This document shows positions 1 through 6,789 of a stretch of DNA of 64,000 bases, one piece after another. The number at the start of each line of letters is the position of its first letter. The stretch's first letter is position 1. This DNA is from CAYMZZ01 sp964395095 (lineage in GTDB: Bacteria; Bacteroidota; Bacteroidia; Chitinophagales; Chitinophagaceae). The position numbers were made by a program, and so were the translations under genes. The notes under the pieces were generated by a model. That model saw only the letters and a program-made list of their open reading frames with translations. It had not been told where the DNA came from and did no database searches. The DNA lies in the NCBI GenBank assembly GCA_964395095.1, contig CAYMZZ010000003.1, forward strand, positions 62,001 through 126,000, read 5' to 3'.

Positions 1-1
1 T

Positions 2-148
2 GTGGCGGATGTGCGCGTGGGAAAAAATATCACCCTTCAGGTGGAGGCGGATAATGCCGATAAGGCACGTGCCATTGCGGAAGAAGCCAGCAAAAAACTG
101 CTTTCCAACCCGGTGATGGAGTACTTCGAAATTGAAGTGAGCCAATAA
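2..148 (+). CDS. purS: PurS subunit of phosphoribosylformylglycinamidine synthase, C-terminal part
   Basis: The window opens inside a reading frame of 48 codons ending in TAA. The residues VRVGKNI, then the charged helix, then KLLSNPVMEYFEIEV match the conserved second half of PurS, the small subunit that joins PurL and PurQ in the fourth step of purine synthesis (FGAR to FGAM). PurS is usually about 80-85 residues, so roughly 35 N-terminal residues lie upstream of the window. The next gene, rsmI, starts 43 bases later on the same strand. The family call rests on a short stretch but the motif is characteristic. Confidence 0.85.
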   Translation: MADVRVGKNITLQVEADNADKARAIAEEASKKLLSNPVMEYFEIEVSQ

Positions 149-191
149 TTGCCCCAGGGGCAGCTCCTGTTGTACCGGCTAAATACTTTTC

Positions 192-869
192 ATGCTCTTT
201 CTGGTTCCCACACCGATCGGCAATTTAAAAGACATCACTCTTCGGGCTTTGGAAGTGCTGAAGGAGGTGGACCTGATTCTGGCGGAGGATACACGCACCA
301 GTTCCAAATTGTTGCAGCATTACCAGGTCAGCCGTCCCCTTAGCCCCTATCATCAGCACAATGAGCACCGGGTGCTCACCCATCTGGTGAATCAATTGCT
401 CGAAGGAAAAAAAATAGCCCTGATTACCGATGCGGGCACGCCCGGTATTTCGGATCCCGCTTTTCTCCTCGTACGCGAATGCATCCGCACGGGTGTGAAA
501 GTGGAATGCCTGCCCGGTGCCACCGCATTTGTGCCGGCCCTGGTCAACAGTGGTTTGCCCGCACATCGTTTTTGCTTCGAAGGATTTCTTCCCCAAAAAA
601 AAGGCCGGCATACGCATCTGCAATCGCTGGCGGAGGAAACGCGTACCATGATTTTTTATGAATCGCCCATGCGATTGCTGCGTACGCTCGAAGACCTGGC
701 CGCAGTATTCGGGCCGGATCGACCCTGTAGCGTGAGTCGTGAACTGACTAAAATCTATGAAGAAAACGTGCGCGGCAGCCTCCTTGAAGTGAAGGAACAT
801 TTCAGTAATAAACAGGTAAAGGGCGAGATTGTGCTGGTGGTGGCCGGAAAAGGACAGGAAAAATGGTAA
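192..869 (+). CDS. rsmI: 16S rRNA (cytidine-1402-2'-O)-methyltransferase RsmI
   Basis: This 225-residue protein has the tetrapyrrole-methylase fold signature of RsmI: VPTPIGNLKDITLRAL at residues 5-20, AEDTRTSSKLL at 31-41 and the SAM-site loop GTPGISDP at 82-89. RsmI 2'-O-methylates C1402 in the decoding centre of 16S rRNA together with RsmH. Length fits the family. ATG 192 is chosen because VPTPIGNL must lie right at the N-terminus. A box-like TACTTTTC (184-191) directly abuts this ATG, so the transcript may have almost no leader, although the last base departs from the TAnnTTTG consensus. Confidence 0.95.
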   Translation: MLFLVPTPIGNLKDITLRALEVLKEVDLILAEDTRTSSKLLQHYQVSRPLSPYHQHNEHRVLTHLVNQLLEGKKIALITDAGTPGISDPAFLLVRECIRTGVKVECLPGATAFVPALVNSGLPAHRFCFEGFLPQKKGRHTHLQSLAEETRTMIFYESPMRLLRTLEDLAAVFGPDRPCSVSRELTKIYEENVRGSLLEVKEHFSNKQVKGEIVLVVAGKGQEKW

Positions 870-950
870 GATAATGATAAAAAATACGGTCGGCGGTTCT
901 CGTAACCGATCCGGCCGCAATTTTGCAGGAACCATTCAAAAATTCAACCG

Positions 951-1394
951 ATGAGATCTATTCTAACGACGATTAGCTTCCTGCTGGCCATCACGCTCAG
1001 CAGCCAGGCACAGATCCGGGAGATTCCCAAAATCGTGGAGGAAACTTTTGCCAATCAATACAAGGGTGCCAGCAATATAGAATTCCGCGACCAACTGGTG
1101 CGGGTTGATGTACATTTTGAGCTGGATGGCGAAAGCATGATTGCTTCCTACAGCAACAAAGGTCTTTGGAAAGAAACCCAGAAAGCCTGGGAATTTGAAA
1201 AGCTGCCCGAAGACGTGAAAGATGGTTTTGAAAAAAGCAAGTTCGCCGATCGCGAAGTAACAGAAACCGTGGTACTCTACCTGCCCGGCGGCACCGAACA
1301 ATACCGGCTGCTCGCCAAAAAGAATGACGTGGAAAAAAAATACCTCTACTTTAATACGAAGGGGAGATTGTTGAGAACTTCGATTACGTTGTAA
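951..1394 (+). CDS. secreted PepSY-like protein
   Basis: A 147-residue protein with a signal peptide (MRSILTTISFLLAITLSSQAQ, cleavage likely near residue 21). The rest resembles the Bacteroidota PepSY-like family (beta-lactamase-inhibitor-like fold): an N-terminal helix with IVEETFANQYKGA, then strands alternating with E/K-rich helices. No catalytic residues are expected, and such proteins are periplasmic and of unknown role. A box CAATTTTG lies at 919-926, 24 bases before the ATG. The stop codon runs directly into an intergenic repeat region. The family assignment is by general pattern, not by a firm motif. Confidence 0.6.
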   Translation: MRSILTTISFLLAITLSSQAQIREIPKIVEETFANQYKGASNIEFRDQLVRVDVHFELDGESMIASYSNKGLWKETQKAWEFEKLPEDVKDGFEKSKFADREVTETVVLYLPGGTEQYRLLAKKNDVEKKYLYFNTKGRLLRTSITL

Positions 1395-1781
1395 GTAGAA
1401 AGTAGTGAGTAGTGAGTTGGGGGTAGGGTTCTATTGAAAAGAATCTGCGATGATCTGCGGAAAAATCTGCGAAAATCTGCGGGAAATATCACTGGCACAT
1501 TCAGCATCTTCAAAGCACCGGAAGTTTCCCGCAGATTTTCGCAGATTTTTCCGCAGATATACGCTGATGAATGGATTAAGGTAATAACTGCTATCTTCTT
1601 TTCGGACCTGACAGGGTTTAAAGTTTAGACTATAATGTTTAATGCTCAAAAGTTGAAATATAGATTCATTTTCATATTCAATAAGAAGAAATATAAATCC
1701 TCAAATCCTCAAATTCCCAAATCCCTTAAACTTTAATCCTTTTCCTTAATTTTCCACTTTCTATTGATAAAATACAAGCGC
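1395..1781. repeat. intergenic region with ATCTGCG-type palindromic element (copy A) and other word repeats
   Basis: This gene-free stretch is almost wholly repeat-like. It begins with GTAGTGAGT words (1391-1417). Next come two perfect 34-base inverted arms, 1453-1486 and 1525-1558, each a run of ATCTGCG words ending in GGGAAA or its complement, around a 38-base loop. A second small inverted pair follows (TTAAAGTTTA at 1618-1627 and its complement at 1727-1736), with AAATCCTC/AAATTCCC words between. The 1487-1524 loop shares a conserved core with similar elements near 17.7 and 44.9 kb. No plausible gene is seen inside. Confidence 0.85.
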
Positions 1782-3611
1782 ATGCGAAAAACAGCCCAGC
1801 TCATTTTACTTACTCTTTTCTCTTTGCCCGTTTTGGCCCAGTCCGACCGTTGGCAGCAGAAGGTAAAATATGTGATGGACATTGATATGAATGTGGAGAC
1901 GAACCGCTTCAATGGCAAACAGAAACTGGAATACTGGAATAATTCACCGGATACGTTAACCCGTGTTTTCTATCATTTATATTTCAACGCTTTTCAGCCG
2001 GGTAGTATGATGGACGAGCGTAGCCGTCGCCAGGGTACCATTCAGATTGGCCGGGGATCCGATTGGGATGCCCGTGTACGCGATCGTATTCAAAATCTGA
2101 AACCCGATGAAATCGGCTATCAGAAAATTCTTTCACTGAAGATGAATGGCCGTGCGCAAAAATTTGAAGTGCTGGAAACTATTCTGGAAGTAACGCTCGA
2201 CAAGCCCATTCTGCCGAAAAGCAAAGTGGTGTTTGACATGGAATTTGAAGCCCAGGTGCCATTACAGATTCGTAGAAGCGGTCGCGATAATCCCAATACC
2301 AAAGTGCGTTATAGCATGAGCCAGTGGTATCCCAAGATGGCGGAATATGATTTTGAAGGCTGGCATCCCACGCCTTATGTGGGCCGCGAGTTTCATGGGG
2401 TATGGGGCGATTTTGAAGTGAATATCAAAATCGACAAAAACTATATCCTGGGAGGCACCGGCTACCTGCAGAATGCCAACCAGATTGGCTATGGCTACGA
2501 AACACCGGGCACACGCGTGAATCGCCCGGCTGGCGACAAACTGACCTGGAAATTTGTGGCGCCCAATGTGCACGATTTTATGTGGGCTGCCGACCCCGGC
2601 TATAAACATATTACCCGCAAAGTGCGCAACGACCTTACCCTGCACCTGCTTTATAAAGATGGTGTAGCCAACGCGGCTACCTGGGAAAAGATTTTGGACG
2701 ATGCCGAGCGCGCTCTTCCCTATATCGAAAAGACCTTTGGTCCCTATCCCTACAAACAATATTCATTTGTGCATGGTGGTGATGGGGGCATGGAATACGC
2801 CATGAGCACCCTACTGGCCAGCCCCGGCGCCTGGCTGCACGAATGGCTGCACAACTGGTATCATGGGGTGCTGGCTACCAATGAAACAATCTATCCCTGG
2901 ATGGACGAGGGTTTCACCAGCTATGCCGACGAAAGGGTGATGGCATTCCTGCAGGGCAAGGAAGGCTTTGTACAGGAAGGCAGCTACCGCAATTATTTCG
3001 GCCTGGTGCGCAGTGGCCGTGAGGAACCCCTCAGCACCCATGCCGATCATTTCAATACCAACTTTGCCTACGGAATCGCTTCCTATTCCAAAGGTGCTGT
3101 ATTCCTGGAGCAGTTGGGATATGTTGTAGGCGACAAGGTTCGCGATCAGGTTCTGTTGAATTATTTCAATACCTGGAAGTTCAAACACCCCAACCTGAAC
3201 GATTTCATTCGCGTTGCGGAGAAAACAGCGGATATGAAACTGGATTGGTACAAGCAGTACTGGGTGTACAGTACCAAAACCATCGATTATGCGTTCGACA
3301 GTCTTTGGGAAGCGGGTGGCAAAACAAAGATCCGGCTGAAGCGGGTAGGACTGATGCCCATGCCCGTAGAGCTGAAACTTACATTCAAAGACAGTACTTC
3401 CGAAATCCATTATGTTCCGCTCGATCTGATGTATGGCGCCAAGCCTGAAGAAGATGAAACGCCCCGCAAAGTGTATCCAGCCTGGAAATGGACACATGAA
3501 ACCTATGTGGTAGAAACCGATAAACGCATCATGGATATTTCCATAGCGGAAATTGATCCCAGTATGAGGATGGCGGATGTGGAGAGGAAGAATAACAGGA
3601 TAAAATTGTAA
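1782..3611 (+). CDS. M1 family metalloaminopeptidase
   Basis: A 609-residue secreted zinc peptidase of the gluzincin M1 family. The signal peptide is MRKTAQLILLTLFSLPVLAQ. The zinc motif HEWLH is at residues 353-357 and the third ligand, Glu in WMDEGF, is residue 376, the canonical 18-residue spacing. The exopeptidase motif usually written GAMEN appears as GGMEY about 25 residues before the zinc site, a variant that may alter handling of the free N-terminus. Such enzymes trim N-terminal residues from peptides in the periplasm or outside. ATG 1782 is preferred over an upstream in-frame TTG because it places the signal peptide at the N-terminus. Confidence 0.9.
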   Translation: MRKTAQLILLTLFSLPVLAQSDRWQQKVKYVMDIDMNVETNRFNGKQKLEYWNNSPDTLTRVFYHLYFNAFQPGSMMDERSRRQGTIQIGRGSDWDARVRDRIQNLKPDEIGYQKILSLKMNGRAQKFEVLETILEVTLDKPILPKSKVVFDMEFEAQVPLQIRRSGRDNPNTKVRYSMSQWYPKMAEYDFEGWHPTPYVGREFHGVWGDFEVNIKIDKNYILGGTGYLQNANQIGYGYETPGTRVNRPAGDKLTWKFVAPNVHDFMWAADPGYKHITRKVRNDLTLHLLYKDGVANAATWEKILDDAERALPYIEKTFGPYPYKQYSFVHGGDGGMEYAMSTLLASPGAWLHEWLHNWYHGVLATNETIYPWMDEGFTSYADERVMAFLQGKEGFVQEGSYRNYFGLVRSGREEPLSTHADHFNTNFAYGIASYSKGAVFLEQLGYVVGDKVRDQVLLNYFNTWKFKHPNLNDFIRVAEKTADMKLDWYKQYWVYSTKTIDYAFDSLWEAGGKTKIRLKRVGLMPMPVELKLTFKDSTSEIHYVPLDLMYGAKPEEDETPRKVYPAWKWTHETYVVETDKRIMDISIAEIDPSMRMADVERKNNRIKL

Positions 3612-3617
3612 TACGTA

Positions 3618-3746
3618 TTACGTATTACGTTCTACGTATGGTTTAGAGTTTAAGGTTTAAGGTTTAAGGTTTATATGATGCCTTAAACTTTAAACCTTAA
3701 ACTCTAAACCAAAAAGCGTACTACGTAAAACGTAAAACGTATAACG
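3618..3746. repeat. nested inverted repeat (ACGTATT outer words, GGTTTAA inner words)
   Basis: Between two convergent genes lies a two-layer palindrome. The inner arms, 3640-3669 and 3681-3710, are 30 bases each and match at 29 of 30 positions around an 11-base loop; they consist of GGTTTAA words. Outside them are degenerate ACGTATT/ACGTAAA words on both sides (about 3613-3639 and 3717-3746), again roughly complementary. A conventional terminator follows at 3750. The whole could fold as one long hairpin in RNA from either strand. Confidence 0.85.
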
Positions 3747-3749
3747 CAA

Positions 3750-3780
3750 AAAAGCCACCCCGATTCAGGTGGCTTTTCTA
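3750..3780 (+). terminator. rho-independent terminator after the M1 peptidase gene
   Basis: AAAAGCCACC at 3750-3759 pairs perfectly with GGTGGCTTTT at 3768-3777 over an 8-base loop. The A-run on one side and T-run on the other would let it act in both directions between the convergent peptidase and response-regulator genes. Confidence 0.85.
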
Positions 3781-3897
3781 CGTTTTTGATTAGAGTCCTC
3801 CAAGAGAATTTGCAAAGTAGGTTTACGGTTAATGGTAAGGTTATCTGAAAGAATTTCCTAATCTGATACGAAGCTACTTTTTCCCGGGCAGGTACCC

Positions 3898-3917
3898 AAT
3901 ACCACTTTTGTGGTATT
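3898..3917. promoter_or_regulatory. palindrome AATACCAC-N4-GTGGTATT near response-regulator stop
   Basis: An 8-base perfect inverted repeat with a TTTT spacer, five bases beyond the stop of the response-regulator gene. The same left half AATACCAC with GTGGTA recurs at 4600-4616, just upstream of the same gene. A T-run follows on the plus strand, so a weak terminator is an alternative reading. The paired occurrence suggests a binding site but no function is proven. Confidence 0.45.
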
Positions 3918-3921
3918 TTTC

Positions 3922-4566
3922 TTATCGCCCAAAATATTTGTTAACGGCTTCTATGCGGTTAGTAACGTGTAGTTTTTCGTAAATATGATAAACATGTTTA
4001 CGAACCGTTTCGGGGCTAATGAATAATTCAGCGGCTATTTCCTTGTACATCAGACCTCTCGATAATTGTTCCAGGATTTCTTTTTCACGATTGGAAAGGC
4101 CTTCCAGTTCAGGTTGCCCGCTATTATTAACGACGGGTTGTTTTTGAAAAGCAGCCACTACTTTTCTGGCGATCTGGCTACTCATGGGTGCACCGCCCTG
4201 GTAAAGTTCGCGGATGGCTCCAAGCAGCCGGGCAGGGGCCGTTTTTTTGAGAATATAACCACTGGCGCCCGCACTCAGCGCTTCGAATATTTTTTCATCC
4301 TCTTCATATACCGTACACATCATGAAATTTGTGGCGGGAACCACCTGCTTGAGGGCTTTTACGCAATCAATCCCACTCTCTTCTGTGCCCAGGTTAATAT
4401 CCATTAAAACCACATCAGGCTTCAGGCCGGGAATAGCACGGATGGCTTCCTCAGCCGTACCTATGGTTCCAACACATTGATAGCCATCCGACATGCTAAT
4501 AATCTCTTCCAGGGCATTGCGCAGATCCCTGTTATCATCTACAATACAAACCGAAATATCGTTCAT
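3922..4566 (-). CDS. LuxR/NarL-family response regulator
   Basis: A 214-residue two-domain regulator. The receiver domain spans about residues 1-122, with the acidic pair D10-D11 (IVDDN) and the phosphoacceptor D56 in VVLMDINLG. The C-terminal LuxR helix-turn-helix (about 150-212) begins LSNREKEILEQLSRG, with the recognition helix SPETVRKHVYHIYEKL. It would bind DNA as a phosphorylation-dependent dimer. No histidine kinase gene is adjacent, so its sensor lies elsewhere. A box CAATTTTG sits four bases before the ATG, hinting at a leaderless mRNA, and palindromes containing AATACCAC flank the gene. Confidence 0.92.
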   Translation of the reverse strand: MNDISVCIVDDNRDLRNALEEIISMSDGYQCVGTIGTAEEAIRAIPGLKPDVVLMDINLGTEESGIDCVKALKQVVPATNFMMCTVYEEDEKIFEALSAGASGYILKKTAPARLLGAIRELYQGGAPMSSQIARKVVAAFQKQPVVNNSGQPELEGLSNREKEILEQLSRGLMYKEIAAELFISPETVRKHVYHIYEKLHVTNRIEAVNKYFGR

Positions 4567-4570
4567 GAGG

Positions 4571-4578
4571 CAAAATTG
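4571..4578 (-). promoter_or_regulatory. -7 box (CAATTTTG) of the response regulator
   Basis: Read on the minus strand the box is CAATTTTG, seven of eight consensus positions of the Bacteroidota -7 element TAnnTTTG. It ends four bases before the ATG at 4566. Confidence 0.45.
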
Positions 4579-4599
4579 GGAAATAAGCGGTGAATGGGC

Positions 4600-4616
4600 A
4601 ATACCACGAAGTGGTA
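4600..4616. promoter_or_regulatory. palindrome AATACCAC-GAA-GTGGTA upstream of the response regulator
   Basis: TACCAC pairs with GTGGTA around GAA, 34-50 bases upstream of the response-regulator ATG, about where a -33 region or activator site would lie. It shares AATACCAC with the palindrome at 3898-3917 on the far side of the gene. An autoregulatory operator is possible. Confidence 0.45.
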
Positions 4617-4623
4617 AGTAGGG

Positions 4624-4772
4624 AGGCGTGAGGCGTGAGTGAGCCTTAGGGTTTAAAGTTTAGGGTTTAAGGTTTAAGATTTGAGGGAGTAATTGGTTGA
4701 CAAAACATGGTAAAACTTTAAACCTTAAACCCTAAACCTTAAACTGACTCACGCCTCACGCCTCACGTCTCA
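4624..4772. repeat. nested inverted repeat (GGCGTGA outer words, GGTTTAA inner words)
   Basis: Same two-layer plan as at 3618-3746 but with a different outer word. Outer GAGGCGTGAG words (4624-4643) are matched by CTCACGCCTCACG words (4748-4774) that run through the rsmG stop codon. The inner GGTTTAA/TTTAGGG arms, 4651-4682 and 4714-4745, match at about 29 of 32 positions. The 31-base centre (4683-4713) is not repetitive. Confidence 0.8.
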
Positions 4773-5438
4773 CGATCCAGGAACGTACAGCAAAAACTTA
4801 TCCTTAAAAAATTCTTCCTGAAACAAATCGCTCACGGGCATCACGCTGGGTCGGGTGAGGCTTTCCTGTATTTCAAGGTTCAGGTCGCCTCCTTTCAAAC
4901 AGATCAGTCCGGGTCCGGGAATTTGGTTGCCGGCTTCGGCTGCTATATTATTATGGCTCTTACGCAGCAGGGGGCGCGACCATTTCCACAAGTCTTTCAG
5001 CGGTGCCACTGCCCTCGACACCACAAAATTGTATTTCCGGTCGCGGATATTTTCTACCCGCACATGCTGTGTGCGAATGTTTTTTACGCCAATAGCCGCA
5101 GCAATTTCTTCCACCACTTTCAGTTTTTTGGCTATGCTGTCAACCAGGTGAAATTCCACTTCCGGAAAAAAGATGGCCAGGGGCAAACCGGGAAATCCAC
5201 CACCGGTGCCCAGGTCAAGCACCTGCATGCCGGCTTGCATTTCTATCGTGGCGGCAATGCTGAGTGAATGCAGCACATGACGCTCGTACAGGCTGTCGAT
5301 ATCTTTTCGCGAAATCACATTGATCTTTTCGTTCCAGTCGCGATAGAGCGGTTCCAGTTGACGGAACTGGCTAAGTTGCGTGTCGGTAAAGTCGCTGAAA
5401 TATTTTAGCAGTATATCCATACTCAAAGGCATTGGCAT
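4770..5438 (-). CDS. rsmG: 16S rRNA (guanine-527-N7)-methyltransferase RsmG
   Basis: A 222-residue class I SAM methyltransferase. The signatures are WNEKINVISRKDIDSLYERHVLHSL (residues 35-59, given here in outline) and the SAM loop VLDLGTGGGFPGLPLA, followed by VDSIAKKLKVVEE and SRAVAPL. RsmG (GidB) methylates N7 of G527 in 16S rRNA. The ATG at 5438 overlaps the TAA of the upstream glycosyltransferase (TAATG), implying coupled translation; internal ATGs at codons 3 and 7 are alternative starts. The last codons lie within an intergenic repeat arm. Confidence 0.95.
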   Translation of the reverse strand: MPMPLSMDILLKYFSDFTDTQLSQFRQLEPLYRDWNEKINVISRKDIDSLYERHVLHSLSIAATIEMQAGMQVLDLGTGGGFPGLPLAIFFPEVEFHLVDSIAKKLKVVEEIAAAIGVKNIRTQHVRVENIRDRKYNFVVSRAVAPLKDLWKWSRPLLRKSHNNIAAEAGNQIPGPGLICLKGGDLNLEIQESLTRPSVMPVSDLFQEEFFKDKFLLYVPGS

Positions 5439-6559
5439 TATTGCCAGTCTTTATCAGGCCTGCGCCATAGTGCCGGCGCAAAGATCAGGTAATAAAAAAA
5501 CATCCAGAGGTCGAAAAAGAAAAACCAGGGACGCAGGTCATCTTCTCCCATCTTTTTCATGGCTTTGCCAAAAACTATTCCCAGCATGATCAGCCTTATT
5601 GCGAAGGGGATCAGCGCCCAGCGCCAGTCGAACCAGATCAGGCTGGCCGCCAGCAGGGGATAAAACAGAAACTGGCTACTGAAATAAAGGCCCAGCAGAA
5701 ATTTATGCCGGCCCTTATAATATTTAGCTGTGGTATAATGCCTTTGTTTTTGCCGCAACCAGGCCTTCCAGGTAGTTTTGGGAATACTGCGGGTAACGGC
5801 ATCGGGATCGATCACCACTTTGGTATTGTGGGCCGTAGCTACTTTGTTCACGAAGAGATCATCGTCGCCGCTGGGAATATGGTTGATGGAGGAGAAGCCT
5901 TTGTGGCGCAGGAATAATCCTTTTTTGTAGGAAAGATTGCGTCCCACGCCCATATAAGGCAGGCCGGCCAGCGCATAGGAAAGGTATTGCAGGGCCGTAT
6001 GAAAGGTTTCGAAGCGGATCAGCTTGTTGAGGAGGCCTTTTTTTCGGTGATAAGCGCCATAGCCCAGCACCAGTTCCGTGTTTTCATCATAGGCGTCCTG
6101 CATTATTTGTATCCAGTTTTCGCTGGCAGGCACACAATCGGCATCGGTAAGCAGCAGCACCTCGTGCTTTGCCTCGCGAATGCCCACCGAAAGCGGGTAT
6201 TTCTTGCCCCTGATCAGTTTAGCCTCCTGGGTGAGATCCACCACCTGCAGCGATTTAAAGGTCTTCTTCAATTCCTGCAGAATATATTTGGAATCATCAA
6301 CGGAGTTGTCGTTCACTACAACTACTTCATAGGTGGAACGATAGGATTGCACCAGCACACCGGGCAGGTTGCGTGCCAGGTTCTCGTCCTCATCGCGTGC
6401 ACACATGACGACCGATACGGGATGCTGCTGCGACCGGTCTTTTTTACGGGGCCGGAACCAGGCGATGCGACTGAAAAAATAACCGAAATAATAGAGTTGT
6501 ATGGCCGTAACGGCGCATAGGGAATAGAAAAGAATCTCATTCCAGGCAATGGGTGGCAT
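5438..6559 (-). CDS. membrane GT2-family glycosyltransferase
   Basis: A 373-residue inverting GT2 enzyme with one N-terminal membrane segment (about residues 8-30) and two or three C-terminal ones (about 290-355). The GT-A core shows VSVVMCARDEDENL, the nucleotide-binding VVVNDNSVDD, a DADC metal motif (DxD-like) and downstream GDDDLFVNK with QKQRH, which corresponds to the QxxRW-type acceptor region. It probably transfers a sugar to a lipid or polysaccharide at the inner membrane. The acceptor is unknown. It forms a two-gene unit with rsmG, and a TATCTTCG box lies four bases before its ATG. Confidence 0.85.
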   Translation of the reverse strand: MPPIAWNEILFYSLCAVTAIQLYYFGYFFSRIAWFRPRKKDRSQQHPVSVVMCARDEDENLARNLPGVLVQSYRSTYEVVVVNDNSVDDSKYILQELKKTFKSLQVVDLTQEAKLIRGKKYPLSVGIREAKHEVLLLTDADCVPASENWIQIMQDAYDENTELVLGYGAYHRKKGLLNKLIRFETFHTALQYLSYALAGLPYMGVGRNLSYKKGLFLRHKGFSSINHIPSGDDDLFVNKVATAHNTKVVIDPDAVTRSIPKTTWKAWLRQKQRHYTTAKYYKGRHKFLLGLYFSSQFLFYPLLAASLIWFDWRWALIPFAIRLIMLGIVFGKAMKKMGEDDLRPWFFFFDLWMFFYYLIFAPALWRRPDKDWQ

Positions 6560-6563
6560 GGCG

Positions 6564-6571
6564 CGAAGATA
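6564..6571 (-). promoter_or_regulatory. -7 box (TATCTTCG) of the GT2-rsmG unit
   Basis: TATCTTCG on the minus strand differs from TAnnTTTG at one position and ends four bases before ATG 6559, which would put the transcription start at or near the start codon. Confidence 0.5.
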
Positions 6572-6581
6572 GAAGAGAAAA

Positions 6582-6745
6582 TGTTGATTTGTTTATTCGG
6601 TTATTTGTTGATTTGTTGAATGCATTTAGCCCTGAATCGTTATCAATGTTGGTAGAAAGGGGATGTAGTGGCACCGGGATCAGTTAACGAAGCAACAAAT
6701 CCCCAAATACCCAAATAACCGAATGACCGAATAACCAAATAACAT
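6582..6745. repeat. inverted word repeats (TTGATTTG / CAAATAACCGAATAAC) in a divergent promoter region
   Basis: Arms at about 6595-6618 and 6693-6724 are complementary apart from one extra 8-base unit on the right (ATTCGGTTATTTG versus CAAATAACCGAAT). Further AAATAACC words run to 6743. The 75-base centre is unique sequence. The right arm leads directly into the fabH promoter. Confidence 0.75.
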
Positions 6746-6751
6746 TTTATC

Positions 6752-6759
6752 TACCTTTG
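6752..6759 (+). promoter_or_regulatory. -7 box (TACCTTTG) of fabH
   Basis: Perfect match to TAnnTTTG, 30 bases before ATG 6790. An upstream in-frame TTG at 6757 lies inside this box and so cannot be on the mRNA. No clear TTG -33 element is visible. Confidence 0.75.
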
Positions 6760-6789
6760 GCCAGCTTTAGGAACGTTAAAACTGAAAAG

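Noticed and set aside
225..935. Long minus-strand reading frame opposite rsmI
   Set aside because: It is the complement of a confidently identified gene and has no recognisable protein pattern; similar frames opposite other genes were rejected for the same reason.
1764..1781. Longer N-terminus for the M1 peptidase starting at TTG 1764
   Set aside because: It would put six extra residues ahead of a well-formed signal peptide; ATG 1782 is better.
3898..3920. Hairpin with T-run as a second terminator for the M1 peptidase gene
   Set aside because: A stronger terminator lies at 3750-3780 and the same half-site recurs upstream of the response regulator, so a binding site fits better, though this is not settled.
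3640..4745. TTTAGGG/GGTTTAA tracts resembling telomere repeats
   Set aside because: They occur as short degenerate inverted arms between bacterial genes, not as long uniform arrays, so a telomere reading is not supported.
6757..6789. Longer fabH start at TTG 6757
   Set aside because: The codon is within the TACCTTTG promoter box and so is upstream of the expected transcript.
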